Assembly: GCF_004341945.1 (NCBI RefSeq)
Contig: NZ_SMBP01000001.1
Span: forward strand, 148,001-212,000
From: Longicatena caecimuris
GTDB lineage: Bacteria; Bacillota_I; Bacilli_A; Erysipelotrichales; Erysipelotrichaceae
Length of the DNA: 64,000 nucleotides
Direction: 5' to 3'
Below are positions 36,966 through 47,697 of the stretch, piece after piece. The stretch's first letter is position 1; every line of letters begins with the position of its first letter. The position numbers were made by a program, and so were the translations under genes. Under the pieces are notes generated by a model. That model was not told where the DNA came from and made no database searches. It saw only the letters and a program-made list of their open reading frames with translations.

Positions 36966-38551
36966 TTATCTTGATTCTTCTAGATCAATAACTTCATCAG
37001 CGCATTGTATGATATCTTTATCATGAGATACAATAATGATCATACGATCACTCTTCTTCATCATAAGAAAATCGATTACTTTCTTTTTCGCGTCAGCATC
37101 TAAAAAAGACTCAGGTTCATCTAATAAATAAAGTGAAACATCTTTAACAAAAGCTCTATTTAAAACAATTTTACGCTTTTCTCCTTGGGAGATGTTATCT
37201 TCATGAATATCGCGGTTGTTAAGACTATCTAAACGAAAGAGCATCGCAGTATTTCGTGACTGTCCAAAATTGATGTTATTCAATACGGTGTCCTGTATAA
37301 CATACGGCTGTTGAAGTGCATAGGAGATACAATTTTTCGATAATGATATACTTGCAGTTCTGAAAAAGGAATATCATTGATTAGAAAAGCCTCTGCTTCA
37401 TATGCTTGAAAGCCACTCAATACATCTAAAAGAGAACTTTTACCGGCACCGTTTGCTCCTTTGATTACATAGCTATTTCCTTGCTTAAATTTACAAGTCA
37501 GATGTTTTACAATCTTTTTATCGCCATAGAATATGGTTAAATTTTTTATGATAATATCATGAATGCTATCTAAGATAATACCTTCCTCAGACTCCTCTTC
37601 TAAATCCATAAGAGTATCTAAGCGCGTTATTGCAATATGCATTTCCTGCTTTTTCGAGCCGAAATTTAAAATTGAAGATATATACGTAACCAACATATTG
37701 AAAAAATTAAATGCCACAACAAATTCACCAACGGTGATTTCGCCGACTTGTATTCGCTTTAATGAAAGATAGATGATTAAAATTAAGGATAAGCTGGATA
37801 TCATGGAACATATGAAATTATAAGCGGATGAAACATTCAAACTATGTTTCATTGCTTTTTCACATGTCGTATAAATTGCATGTATATCTTTTTTTACATT
37901 AGTATAAAGATGTTCTAATCGCACAAGTTTCCCCCGCCCCATCCACATCACTTCACGTGAGAAAGACGCCGTTTGTGCATCCTTCTCAGCTTTGCGGATG
38001 CGAAACATCTTCTGATAACTAATCATGTATATACCAATATTTAAAATTGCAAGCAGTAGTACCAAAAGACAAATTTGCCAATCTACAAAAAACAGAATAC
38101 CCGTAATCAAAAATGCTAAAACAGCGTCAATATATACTTGTAGCTTATCTTCCATCACGTAGTTAGCACAAGTTAAAGTATCCGTATCTATCTTCTCGCA
38201 GATGGCACTAACAGATTCTGTTAGAGAACTCAGTTTTACCCGAAACAAATGTTCATAGATAAGCTCTTTTAGCTTGTGTTGATAAGAAAACTGTAAGTGG
38301 CTTGAGATATATGCTTGTAGGGTAGAAAGTGCAGTGATCGCAATGATTAGGATACACACAAAGACTAATACTTGTAATACCCATGAGAACTTCATAGATG
38401 TCAAACCATCAACAATAATCCCCATTACATAAGATATTAACACATTCTGCGATTGCACAATAATAGAGATAAATAAGAGGAAAATGAGTTTTTCGCGTAT
38501 ACCTTTTGTTAAAGAGGTAATTAACTTTTTTATTACTGATTCTGTATGCAT
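36966..38551 (-). pseudogene. ABC exporter split by a frameshift
   Basis: The first part (37280-38551, 423 codons) encodes six membrane helices and an ATPase domain with Walker A GANGAGKSS. After RKIVS it leaves frame and stops at 37280. The second frame continues YALQQPYVIQDTV, then the signature SQGEKRKIVL, Walker B LYLLDEPESFLD and VSHDKD, to 36966. A two-base (CT) insertion near 37325-37330, or one missing base, explains the break. A TTG overlapping the stop (TTGA) could restart the second part, but the fragment would lack the Q-loop. It is alone, without a partner transporter gene. A sequencing error is also possible. Confidence 0.78.
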
Positions 38552-38746
38552 GATAATCTCCGCCTTTTTTCTTATTTAAAACTATAACAGAAAAGTCATT
38601 AAATGCAACTGAATGTGTGTTTTTTTGTTTGAGTAATTACCCTAATCTAGTTTAAGTAAAGCTAACAAACATTCAAAAAACTTTAACGATTTAACCAGTA
38701 TTAATAGAAGCTATTGCATACTATAATAACGGAAAGTACTGCATAA
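38552..38746. other. Gene-free stretch upstream of the ABC pseudogene
   Basis: AT-rich sequence with no supported gene and no clear promoter. The ABC pseudogene itself keeps an AGGCGGAG ribosome site before its ATG. Confidence 0.4.
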
Positions 38747-38787
38747 AGAAAAGGATTGCGTCTATTTGCATATAGACAACAATCCTT
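38747..38787 (-). terminator. Terminator of hisS-aspS
   Basis: Leftward AAGGATTG and GTCTAT pair with ATAGAC and CAATCCTT around loop ATGCAA, followed by TTCTTT. It lies about 110 bp after the aspS stop. Confidence 0.88.
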
Positions 38788-38895
38788 ATGAAATACAGTT
38801 TCATGTAATGTGTCCTACTTTTTAAGGTCACTACACACGATTTTATCCATGTTGTTTGTTCCTTATATAAGTTAAAACTACCTAATCCGCTTCTA

Positions 38896-40641
38896 TTACT
38901 CTTTTTCAGTAATGGTAATATGCAACTCCTGCAACTGTTCTTCATCGACTGGTGTAGGTGCATCACTCATTGGACATTTTGCGTTTGCATTTTTAGGGAA
39001 TGCTATAACATCACGGATAGAGTCGCTCTCAGATAAGATCATTGCGATACGATCAAGTCCAAATGCCAATCCACCATGTGGAGGTGTTCCATATTTTAAT
39101 GCATCAACGAACCATCCAAAGTTCTCTTGAATCTTTTCTTCTGTAAAGCCAAGTACCTCAAACATTTTATCCTGCATAGCTCCATCATAGATTCGTAAAG
39201 AACCTCCACCTAATTCATAGCCATTTAACACAACATCATAGGCAATCGCATGGACTTTACCTGGATCGGTATCAATGTATTGCATATCCTCATCACGTGG
39301 ACGTGTGAATGGATGATGCATTGCATACCAACGTCCATCTTCTTCGCTGTACTCAAACATTGGGAAATCGGTAACCCATAAGTAAGAGAATTCATCTTTT
39401 TTCTTTAACCCTAATAGGGATCCAAAATGATTACGTAAAGCACCTAAGACTTCACATGTAATTCTCCATTTATCTGAAACAATCAACACTAAATCATTTT
39501 CTTTCAAGGTTAATCGCTCAATCAAAGCATGAATTTCATCTTCAGATAAGAACTTAACGATAGGGCCACTCACTTCACCATTGAGATATTTCAAAGTTAC
39601 TAAGCCTTTTGCGCCATTCTTTTTCGCAAGTTCGGTAATCTTATCAATCTCTTTACGCGTCATGCTTGCTTTATCAGGGACAACTACCGCTTTGATGCTG
39701 CCGGCATTTGCAATACAATCCTGGAATACTTTAAAGCCACAATTAATGAACAGCTCTGTGATATCCTGCAATTCCATGGCAAAGCGGTTATCTGGCTTAT
39801 CACTACCATAACGATTCATGGCTTCTTCCCATGTTAATCTTGGGAATGGAATGCTGATATCCATGCCTTTTACATCTTTCATCAGCTTTTGCAGCATTTC
39901 TTCCATCATCGTCTGAATTTCCACATCGCTTAAAAAACTGGTTTCTAAGTCAACTTGTGTAAAATCTGTTTGACGGTCTGCTCGTAAATCTTCATCACGG
40001 AAGCATCTGGCAAACTGATAATAACGTTCAAAGCCTGATACCATCAATAATTGCTTATAGAGCTGCGGAGATTGTGGGAGTGCATAAAAACTTCCCGGAT
40101 GCACACGACTTGGTACCAAATAATCACGAGCACCTTCTGGTGTACTTCTTCCCAACATTGGTGTTTCAATCTCAATGAAATCTTTGCTATCTAAATATTC
40201 ACGCATGCTGTGGGTAATCTTATGACGCATCATTAATTTGTTTTGCATGATTGGACGACGTAAATCTAAATAGCGATACTTTAAACGAGTGTCTTCCAAA
40301 GCATCTGTATCATCGGCTACGATGATAGGAGTTGTTTCGGCACTATTGATGATGCTGACCTCATTTACTTTAACTTCAATATCTCCAGTTGCAAGTTTTG
40401 GATTCTTGTCTTTTCGTTCTAAGACCGTACCACTTACTTGTAAGATATATTCATTTCGCACATCCTTAATTTGCTCAGCCAGTGTTTCATCAAAAACCAG
40501 CTGTGTGATTCCTGTACGATCACGTAAATCAATAAAAACCAAGGCTCCGAAGTTACGACGTTTGGCTACCCAGCCCAGCAAAGTAACTTCTTTTCCAGTA
40601 TCACTTAAACGTAGTTCTCCATTTGTATGTGTTCTCTCCAT
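38896..40641 (-). CDS. aspS: Aspartyl-tRNA synthetase
   Basis: A 581-aa class IIb synthetase: OB-fold anticodon-binding domain (about 1-105), catalytic core and bacterial GAD insertion. Motif 2 is FRDEDLRADRQTDFTQVD and motif 3 GLAFGLDRIAMI. It charges tRNA-Asp. ATG follows GGAAGGAAAT. It is 14 bp after hisS and shares its T-box leader. Confidence 0.96.
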   Translation of the reverse strand: MERTHTNGELRLSDTGKEVTLLGWVAKRRNFGALVFIDLRDRTGITQLVFDETLAEQIKDVRNEYILQVSGTVLERKDKNPKLATGDIEVKVNEVSIINSAETTPIIVADDTDALEDTRLKYRYLDLRRPIMQNKLMMRHKITHSMREYLDSKDFIEIETPMLGRSTPEGARDYLVPSRVHPGSFYALPQSPQLYKQLLMVSGFERYYQFARCFRDEDLRADRQTDFTQVDLETSFLSDVEIQTMMEEMLQKLMKDVKGMDISIPFPRLTWEEAMNRYGSDKPDNRFAMELQDITELFINCGFKVFQDCIANAGSIKAVVVPDKASMTRKEIDKITELAKKNGAKGLVTLKYLNGEVSGPIVKFLSEDEIHALIERLTLKENDLVLIVSDKWRITCEVLGALRNHFGSLLGLKKKDEFSYLWVTDFPMFEYSEEDGRWYAMHHPFTRPRDEDMQYIDTDPGKVHAIAYDVVLNGYELGGGSLRIYDGAMQDKMFEVLGFTEEKIQENFGWFVDALKYGTPPHGGLAFGLDRIAMILSESDSIRDVIAFPKNANAKCPMSDAPTPVDEEQLQELHITITEKE

Positions 40642-40655
40642 ATGCGATTTCCTTC

Positions 40656-41963
40656 CTATTCTTCTTCATTAATTTCACCACAGCCAACATTGCCAAAGAT
40701 ACGATCCATCGTTGGGATCAATTCCTCCATTGGGACTGTATACTGCTGTTGCGTTTTTACATCTTTGATATTCACGGTACCATTAGCTACTTCACTATCC
40801 CCGATTAGAATTGCACATCGTGCATGTTTGCGATCGACGGTTTTAAACTGTGCTTTAAAGCTTCTACCTAAGTAATCTGTATCTGTGCGATAGCCATTTG
40901 CTCGCAATTCGGTCGTAATTGCCAATACTTCCTTATGTACGCTATCTGCTAAACAAAGGACATACGCATCTAATCCATCTTCCTCATCAAGAGTAATGCC
41001 TTCTGCCTCACAAGCAATGATCAAACGTTCCAATCCCATTGCCCAGCCAATGCCACTCATTCCTTCCGGACCACCGAAATATTCTACCAAGCCATCATAA
41101 CGGCCACCGGCAAATACCGTAGATTGGGCGCCCATTTCCTTATTAACGGAGACAACTTCAAATACTGTATGTGTATAATAATCCAAGCCACGAACCAAAC
41201 GATCATCCACTTCATAAGGAATACCTAAAGCATCTAAGCCTTCTAAGACTTCCTTGAAATATTGTTTGCTGGCATCATTTAGATAATCTTCCATCTTAGG
41301 TGCTGTCTTCATAATATCTTTATCATGATCCACCTTGCAATCTAAGATACGTAAAGGATTTTGTTCATAACGACGCTTACAATCCGCACACATAGTATCA
41401 ATATCGTTTTTAAAGTGTTCCTTTAATGCGGCGCGATATGCAGCACGGGATTCATCATCACCTAAAGTGTTGATCAACACTTTCATATCCTTTAATCCTA
41501 ATGCGGATACAAAGCTCCAACCTAAAGCAATCGTTTCAACATCCAACATCGGACTTTTTGCGCCAATCACTTCTACACCAAATTGATGAAAGATACGCAT
41601 TCTTCCCTTTTGTGGACGTTCATGACGACACTGTGGACCTACATAGTACATCTTTACTGGTAGATCCGCATTGCCAAACATCTTATGTTCCACAAAGGCT
41701 CTGGCTACACCTGCTGTTCCTTCAGGGCGCAGGGTCAATGAGGTTGCACTGTTTTCCAGCTGGAAGGTATACATTTCCTTATTCACCATATCACTGGAAT
41801 CATTGCCTCGTTTAAAGACATTTGTATGTTCAAAAATTGGGGTACGAATTTCATCGTAGTTATACACATAGCAGAATTGACGAATCATATCTTCCAGCTT
41901 GTGCCATTTGCTAATATCCTTAGGCAGGATATCCTGTGTTCCTCTTGGTACCTGATAACGCAT
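40656..41963 (-). CDS. hisS: Histidyl-tRNA synthetase
   Basis: A 435-aa class II synthetase. Motif 2 region is TLRPEGTAGVARAF...GPQCRHERPQKGRMRIFHQFGVE, and the histidine-binding segments are LVRGLDYYT and FAGGRYDGLV, with motif 3 in GIGWAMGLERL. The start at 41963 (MRYQVPRGTQD) lies 6 nt after GGAGGA. It heads the hisS-aspS operon behind a T-box. Confidence 0.96.
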   Translation of the reverse strand: MRYQVPRGTQDILPKDISKWHKLEDMIRQFCYVYNYDEIRTPIFEHTNVFKRGNDSSDMVNKEMYTFQLENSATSLTLRPEGTAGVARAFVEHKMFGNADLPVKMYYVGPQCRHERPQKGRMRIFHQFGVEVIGAKSPMLDVETIALGWSFVSALGLKDMKVLINTLGDDESRAAYRAALKEHFKNDIDTMCADCKRRYEQNPLRILDCKVDHDKDIMKTAPKMEDYLNDASKQYFKEVLEGLDALGIPYEVDDRLVRGLDYYTHTVFEVVSVNKEMGAQSTVFAGGRYDGLVEYFGGPEGMSGIGWAMGLERLIIACEAEGITLDEEDGLDAYVLCLADSVHKEVLAITTELRANGYRTDTDYLGRSFKAQFKTVDRKHARCAILIGDSEVANGTVNIKDVKTQQQYTVPMEELIPTMDRIFGNVGCGEINEEE

Positions 41964-42000
41964 AGTCATTCCTCCATTCATTTATCATCTTCATAAGCAT

Positions 42001-42216
42001 AAAAAAACGCCCTCACAAAGGACGTATTCCACGCGGTGCCACCTTTTTTCATCTCGAATTGAAATGCTGCTTAACACCTTAACGCGGTCATACGATTATC
42101 CATTTCCTGATAATTCCTCCAAAGTGTCCCTTAACATAAATGCATCGCAAAGACTCTCAGCTAATGTCTTTTTCTCTGTAACTTACTTTATGATAAGCCT
42201 CTTTTTCATCGGATTA
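42001..42216 (-). promoter_or_regulatory. T-box leader of hisS-aspS with overlapping Asp/His specifier
   Basis: Read leftward, the T-box core GGTGGCACCGCG (42031-42042) is followed by a terminator hairpin (ACGTCCT/AGGGCGT, 42006-42026) and seven T. Upstream is a stem I region with a GAGAAAAAG-type segment. The expected specifier-loop position reads GGACAC, which contains both GAC (Asp, 42126-42128) and CAC (His, 42124-42126). Uncharged tRNA binding would favour the antiterminator and expression. Confidence 0.85.
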
Positions 42217-42221
42217 CTTAT

Positions 42222-42250
42222 AGTTTACCCATCTTAGCGAAGTTTGTCAA
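42222..42250 (-). promoter_or_regulatory. Promoter of hisS-aspS
   Basis: TTGACA (complement of 42245-42250), 17-bp spacer, TAAACT (complement of 42222-42227). Confidence 0.85.
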
Positions 42251-42340
42251 TTAGAAGTAAAACAAAAAAACGATTTCTTTAAGAGAATAAATGATTTTTC
42301 TTATCTATCTGAACAAACAAAACAACAATGGCTACATATG

Positions 42341-42384
42341 ATAAAAGCGATACTCAGGTTGGTCATACCATAAAGTATCGCTTA
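42341..42384 (-). terminator. Terminator of yebC
   Basis: AAGCGATACT and AGTATCGCTT pair over 10 bp around a 19-nt loop. Leftward a short T-run follows. Confidence 0.85.
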
Positions 42385-42394
42385 TCGCTATTTC

Positions 42395-43132
42395 TTATTC
42401 AACAGGATCATTAATGTTACGAACATTGTGATATACCTGCTGTACATCATCAACATCATCCAGTAACGTTACCAATCGCTGGAACAGTTTCAAATCTTCA
42501 CCTTCCAGTTCAACATACTCATTAGGCAACATCGTATCTTCCATGATATCAAAGTTTACATCAGGAATCAGTTCGGCAATTGCATCCTGAGCTTTATTTA
42601 AGTCTGTAGGCTCTACCGTAATTGTCATTTGCCCATCTTCTACTTCAATATCTTTTAAATCAACTTCCGCCATGATCAAAGCATCCATCATTGCCTCTTC
42701 ATCTTCATAAGCAATGGAAATCAATCCAACATGCTCATAATTGAAAGATACACAGCCACTCACACCTAATTTCGCATGTGATTTATTAAAGCATGCACGT
42801 AAATCGGCAATCGTACGATTTGCATTATCTGTTAAGCAGTCAATAATGATGGTTGCAGCTCCACCAGAGCCGAATCCTTCATATGTAGCAGGTGCATAGT
42901 TTTCATTGGTACCACCTTTTGCTTTGTCAATGGCACGCTTAATAACATCAGCAGGAACCTGATTTGCTTTTGCACGTTCAATTACTTTTTTTAATGCAGC
43001 ATTCATTTCCGGATCAGGCACACCTGATTTTGCTGCTACTAAAATTTCTTTACCATAACGAGAATATTTCTTTGCTTTTGCTGCAGCCGTCTTAGCCATG
43101 GAAGCGGCGCGCACTTCAAAATGTCTACCCAT
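42395..43132 (-). CDS. yebC: YebC/PmpR-family regulator
   Basis: A 245-aa YebC/PmpR/TACO1 family protein. The three-domain fold is recognisable from the N-terminal KKYSRYGKEILVAAKSG-type segment and EGFGSGGAATIIDCLTDN-like core. Family members act as DNA-binding regulators or, as shown for some, help ribosomes through proline-rich stretches. The start at 43132 follows GGAAGGTGAT. An extended -10 TGCTATACT (complement of 43161-43169) lies upstream. Confidence 0.9.
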   Translation of the reverse strand: MGRHFEVRAASMAKTAAAKAKKYSRYGKEILVAAKSGVPDPEMNAALKKVIERAKANQVPADVIKRAIDKAKGGTNENYAPATYEGFGSGGAATIIIDCLTDNANRTIADLRACFNKSHAKLGVSGCVSFNYEHVGLISIAYEDEEAMMDALIMAEVDLKDIEVEDGQMTITVEPTDLNKAQDAIAELIPDVNFDIMEDTMLPNEYVELEGEDLKLFQRLVTLLDDVDDVQQVYHNVRNINDPVE

Positions 43133-43403
43133 TTTTATCACCTTCCAAATTTCCTCATATAGTATAGCATACATATGCTTTTTAACGCAAGAAAATCCTG
43201 ATCGACGCATGAAACAAGCCTTTGTTGCGTATCACGCTTTGCTTGCTTGTAAGCATTTTCCATCAAAACCATTTCGTGTAATACGATTCATAGCGATTAG
43301 CTAAACCCGAAAATTAGTGTTATTACAGTTCAACAAGTGCCAAATAAAAGTCTTCCTAGAACCATGTTGATGTTACGTAAATCAATTAGCGTACGATGAT
43401 TCA

Positions 43404-44285
43404 TCATTCAAAAGGCTTTTGATAAAAATTACCAAAAAATTGTTCTGTACGCATAACATTAACTATAATTCGTTCATCAGTTTGTTTAAGTAATTCAATG
43501 ATATCAGCAACTTCGTACGTAGAGACAACAGTATGTAGGATATAAATCTTTTTGTGTGAAAAGCCCCCATATCCTTGTACACAGGTAATGCCATGGCGAA
43601 AATGATCTACATACGTATCTACAACACTTTCTGCATCACTTGTGAGAATTTCCAAGGTAACACGTTCATAACGGTGGTGGAAAGCATCAATTGTCTTTGT
43701 TGAGATAAATTGAAATATAATTGAATATCCGGCATAAATCCAACCAAACATAGAACCAAAGATACATAAGATAGCCGCATTAAAGAGGAACACATAGGAC
43801 CATATGGATTTGCCTAAACGATTCGACACAAACAAGGCTATAAAATCAGTTCCACCGGTGGAAGCATTGCCTTTTAATGCCAGAGTAGTACCGATTCCAT
43901 AAAGGAACCCACCAAAAATAACATTTAATACGATATCATGAAACATTGGCTGAAAATTCATCACTTGTAGAAAGAGACTTGTACAGGCAAATTGAATACA
44001 AGAGAAGAATGTGAATCTTGCCGAAATACTTTTATAACATAAAAGGGCAACTGGTACATTTAACATGATAATAGCGATTGAGGTAGATATAGAACCACCA
44101 TATAATGCTGCAATTTTGTCAATTAAGATTGCAACGCCGGTAAATCCACTAGATAACATATTAGCAGGACGAATCATAGATTGAATAACAAAGGTCTGCA
44201 GCAAAGCAGACGTGATGACTGCCAACAATGTAATCAGATTACGTATCGCTTTTTTGCGTTTCAGTATAGCAATTTTTTTATTCAT
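43404..44285 (-). CDS. YitT-family membrane protein
   Basis: A 293-aa protein with about five or six membrane helices (residues 15-200, including the GNASTGGTDFIALF loop typical of YitT) and a C-terminal DUF2179 domain (about 205-290). The transported substrate is not known for most members. It is transcribed alone; no strong terminator is seen after it. Confidence 0.85.
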   Translation of the reverse strand: MNKKIAILKRKKAIRNLITLLAVITSALLQTFVIQSMIRPANMLSSGFTGVAILIDKIAALYGGSISTSIAIIMLNVPVALLCYKSISARFTFFSCIQFACTSLFLQVMNFQPMFHDIVLNVIFGGFLYGIGTTLALKGNASTGGTDFIALFVSNRLGKSIWSYVFLFNAAILCIFGSMFGWIYAGYSIIFQFISTKTIDAFHHRYERVTLEILTSDAESVVDTYVDHFRHGITCVQGYGGFSHKKIYILHTVVSTYEVADIIELLKQTDERIIVNVMRTEQFFGNFYQKPFE

Positions 44286-44494
44286 CCTATCACCTGCTCT
44301 TTAAAGCTTATTTATTATCTTTATTGTAACAGATTTAACGCTTACAAAAAAGCTTAAGATGCTTGTTTCTATGTGACAAGTCGACTTGTCATTTTCTAAG
44401 ACATCCCCATGGAAAGACTAAAAGCAAGCGATATGTGAACCTCTTCTTCGATAAGGATAGCATAAGCTATTTATATAATGAATCGTTTACATGC

Positions 44495-44530
44495 AAAAAA
44501 AGAAACCATCGGATGACCCATATGGTTTCT
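44495..44530 (-). terminator. Terminator of leuS
   Basis: Leftward GAAACCAT and ATGGTTTC around a 12-nt loop, then seven T, directly after the leuS stop. Confidence 0.9.
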
Positions 44531-44537
44531 CATGAAA

Positions 44538-46937
44538 TTAATTTGCAACGATATTCACAACTTTACCTTTTACAACAATGATCTTACGAATGGTTTTACC
44601 TTCTAATTGTGCTTTCACACTCGTTAACTGTAATGCCTCTTCTTTAATAGCATCCTCATTCGCATCCGCTGCAATCTTAAATTTACCACGCAATTTACCA
44701 TTCACCTGAACGATGATTTCAACTTCACTTTCAATCAATTTACTTTCGTCATATGTCGGCCAAGGTTCATATGCAATAGTTTGTTCTCCATGGAAGACAT
44801 CCTGCCAGATTTCTTCCCCCATATGTGGAGCAAAACATGCAAACATTTTTAAGAAACCTTTTGCATATTCTTCATAAATAGTATCTGCTTTATAGCATTC
44901 ATTGATAAAAATCATCATTTGTGAAATCGCTGTATTTAAGTTCAAGGTTTCGACGTCATGTGTTACCTTTTTTACAGTTGCATGATAGACCTTATCTAAT
45001 TTTCCATCATTCTCTTTTGCTAATTTATTTTGTTCGGTATATAAGCGCCAAACACGTTCCAACCATTTACGAGAACCATCCAATCCGGTCGTACTCCAAG
45101 GCAAAGCAGCTTCAAGTGGCCCCATAAACATTTCATATACACGCAGCGCATCAGCACCATGGCTTTCAACGATATCATCTGGATTTACAACATTTCCACG
45201 CGATTTTGACATTTTTTCGTTATTTTCTCCTAAGATCATTCCCTGATGGAATAATTTTTGGAAAGGTTCTTTGGTTTTTACAACACCGCAGTCATACAAT
45301 ACTTTGTGCCAGAAGCGTGCATATAATAAGTGTAATACCGCATGTTCAGCACCACCGACATATAAATCTACTGGCAACCAATGTTCTAATAGTTTTTCAT
45401 CTGCAATTGCTTCATGATTTTTAGGATCAATATAACGTAGATAATACCAACAGCTGCCAGCCCATTGTGGCATCGTATTGGTTTCGCGTTTTCCTTTAAC
45501 ACCATCGATTTCGACATTCAACCAATCTTCGCAATGTGCTAATGGTGATTCGCCATTTGCATTTGGTTTGAAAATCTTAGTTTCTGGTAATTCAAGTGGC
45601 AGTTCATCAATATCAACCGTGCGTGTCGTACCATCTTCCATATGGATAATAGGAATTGGCTCTCCCCAGTAACGCTGACGAGAAAACAGCCAATCACGTA
45701 ATTTATATGTTGTCTTTGCACAACCACAATGATGTTCTTCTAACCATTTGATCATAGTATCAATGGCTTCCTGTTTCCCCATACCATTTAAGAACGCGGA
45801 ATTCACGTGAACACCATCTTCCGTGAAGGCTTCTTTGCTGATATCTCCGCCTTCTAAAACAGGAATGATTTCGATATTAAATTTCTTAGCAAATTCATAA
45901 TCACGGGTATCGTGTGCAGGAACAGCCATGATTGCTCCAGTTCCATAACTTGCTAATACATAATCACTAATCCAAATAGGAACTTCTTTTCCATTTACTG
46001 GGTTGATCGCATAAGCGCCAGTAAAAACACCTGTTTTCTCTTTGTTTAATTCCGTACGTTCTAAATCAGACTTTGATGCACAAGTCTTCTTATAAGCAGC
46101 TATTTGCTCTTTTTGAGCAGCTGTCGTAATTTCATCTACATATGGATGTTCAGGAGCCATAACACAATAAGTAGCGCCAAATAAAGTATCGCAGCGTGTC
46201 GTAAATACCGTAAATTCTTTATCTGTATTCTTTATCTTAAAGATAACATTAGCGCCTTGTGATTTACCAATCCAATTGATCTGCATTTCTTTGGTGGATT
46301 GTGGCCAATCGCATAACTCCAGATCTTCTAACAGACGCTCTGCATATTCTGTGATTTTTAAGACCCACTGACGCATCGGCTTACGAATGACTGGGTAGCC
46401 ACCTCGCTCACTCTTTCCGTCAATGACTTCTTCATTAGCTAAAACCGTCCCCAATTCAGGACACCAGTTTACAGGAATCTCATCAACATATGCTAACCCT
46501 TTCTTATAAAGCTGCAAGAAAATCCATTGGGTCCATTTATAATAATCGGGATCTGCCGTTGAAATCTCGCGATCCCAATCATAGGAGAAGCCTAAAGACT
46601 GAATCTGTTCACGGAAATGATCAACGTTTTTCTTTGTGAATTCAGCAGGATGATTTCCTGTCTGAATAGCAAATTGCTCTGCTGGCAAGCCAAAAGCATC
46701 CCATCCCATTGGATGTAATACGTTGTAACCTTGCATGCGTTTCATTCGTGCCAAAATATCGGTAGCGGTATAGCCTTCTGGATGGCCAACATGCAAACCA
46801 TTTCCACTTGGATATGGAAACATATCCAATACATAAAATTTAGGCTTACTGAAATCATGTGTGTCACAGGCAAAAGTTTTATTCTCTTTCCAGTACGTTT
46901 GCCATTTTTTCTCTACTTTCTGGTGTTGATAGTTCAT
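44538..46937 (-). CDS. leuS: Leucyl-tRNA synthetase
   Basis: A 799-aa class I synthetase. The HIGH motif appears as [16 protein letters not shown] near residue 41 and KMSKS as [10 protein letters not shown] near residue 577; the CP1 editing domain holds the [14 protein letters not shown] region. It charges tRNA-Leu. The start at 46937 ([13 protein letters not shown]) follows AAAGGAG. A T-box leader precedes it. Confidence 0.97.
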   Translation of the reverse strand: MNYQHQKVEKKWQTYWKENKTFACDTHDFSKPKFYVLDMFPYPSGNGLHVGHPEGYTATDILARMKRMQGYNVLHPMGWDAFGLPAEQFAIQTGNHPAEFTKKNVDHFREQIQSLGFSYDWDREISTADPDYYKWTQWIFLQLYKKGLAYVDEIPVNWCPELGTVLANEEVIDGKSERGGYPVIRKPMRQWVLKITEYAERLLEDLELCDWPQSTKEMQINWIGKSQGANVIFKIKNTDKEFTVFTTRCDTLFGATYCVMAPEHPYVDEITTAAQKEQIAAYKKTCASKSDLERTELNKEKTGVFTGAYAINPVNGKEVPIWISDYVLASYGTGAIMAVPAHDTRDYEFAKKFNIEIIPVLEGGDISKEAFTEDGVHVNSAFLNGMGKQEAIDTMIKWLEEHHCGCAKTTYKLRDWLFSRQRYWGEPIPIIHMEDGTTRTVDIDELPLELPETKIFKPNANGESPLAHCEDWLNVEIDGVKGKRETNTMPQWAGSCWYYLRYIDPKNHEAIADEKLLEHWLPVDLYVGGAEHAVLHLLYARFWHKVLYDCGVVKTKEPFQKLFHQGMILGENNEKMSKSRGNVVNPDDIVESHGADALRVYEMFMGPLEAALPWSTTGLDGSRKWLERVWRLYTEQNKLAKENDGKLDKVYHATVKKVTHDVETLNLNTAISQMMIFINECYKADTIYEEYAKGFLKMFACFAPHMGEEIWQDVFHGEQTIAYEPWPTYDESKLIESEVEIIVQVNGKLRGKFKIAADANEDAIKEEALQLTSVKAQLEGKTIRKIIVVKGKVVNIVAN

Positions 46938-46967
46938 AATCATTCTCCTTTTGTAATAAAAAAACAT

Positions 46968-47185
46968 CCTTAAACATTCTAAGGACGTTGTTCAACGCGG
47001 TACCACCTTAGTTCTTTTTTCTTAAGGAAAAAAGCCCTTCATTTCTTCTTAACGCGAAGTAAAACGGATAAGTGTGCTTATCGGCTCCTTAACGAGTTCC
47101 CCTGTTCCATACTTCAGCTTTTCACCAACCAGCTGACTCTCTGCATTATTTTCCAAGGTACTACTTTAATTCATCGCCTTTACGA
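46968..47185 (-). promoter_or_regulatory. T-box leader of leuS (CTC specifier)
   Basis: Leftward T-box core GGTGGTACCGCG (46996-47007), followed by a terminator hairpin (CGTCCTTAGAATGTTTAAGGATG region) and seven T. The stem I region has AGAGAG and a specifier-loop GGAACTCGTT with CTC (Leu, 47094-47096). Confidence 0.88.
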
Positions 47186-47190
47186 GTATT

Positions 47191-47220
47191 AGTATACTCA
47201 ATTCTTCATGTTTTTGTCAA
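47191..47220 (-). promoter_or_regulatory. Promoter of leuS
   Basis: TTGACA (complement of 47215-47220), 18-bp spacer, TATACT (complement of 47191-47196). Confidence 0.85.
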
Positions 47221-47247
47221 TGTTTCACTGACTTTTTTCATCTCACA

Positions 47248-47487
47248 TCATACAAAAAAGAGTAAATAGCCTAAAATGAGAAAAACCGCAAGGGAAAACA
47301 TAGCTGCTTTTTGAATATCCTCTCCCTCTTTCTTTTGCTTTTGTAAGGATACTATACTAACCAATGCATATAGCAAAAGTGCGATTGTCTTAGCTAACGG
47401 CTCAAATGACGGTATGAAAATCGTCACAACAAACAAGACCAATATACATGCGGCCGCTATTAAATTCCATTGTTCTTTATGTCTCAT
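47248..47487 (-). CDS. Hypothetical small membrane protein, 79 aa
   Basis: Not recognised. Two hydrophobic segments (about residues 9-40 and 56-79) are separated by a charged loop rich in Lys, Gln and Glu. The start at 47487 follows GGTGGTGAT. It lies upstream of the leuS promoter on the same strand and has no evident partner. Confidence 0.5.
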   Translation of the reverse strand: MRHKEQWNLIAAACILVLFVVTIFIPSFEPLAKTIALLLYALVSIVSLQKQKKEGEDIQKAAMFSLAVFLILGYLLFFV

Positions 47488-47655
47488 AGGATCACCACCA
47501 TCAGCATACCATAAACTTAGCGCAACAAGCAATTTTTATATCGGTATATATTATGGATTGCCTTATCTTTCATACGGGCGTTCTTCTCATTTTTAAAAAA
47601 GTACGAGCGATTGCCTAAATGGGCAAGCAATGCTATTCATACCTTATTGATGAAG

Positions 47656-47688
47656 ATACGTTAAGAAAAAACGTATCTCATAAAGGAG
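47656..47688 (+). promoter_or_regulatory. Leader hairpin and RBS of the Cys-rich gene
   Basis: AGATACGTT and AACGTATCT form a 9-bp stem ending about 6 nt before AAAGGAGG. A hairpin this close to a strong ribosome site may stabilise the mRNA or tune translation. Confidence 0.5.
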
Positions 47689-47697
47689 GAATTGTTT

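Noticed and set aside
37270-37340. Programmed frameshift in the ABC exporter
   Set aside because: No slippery heptamer or downstream structure is evident; a two-base insertion explains it more simply.
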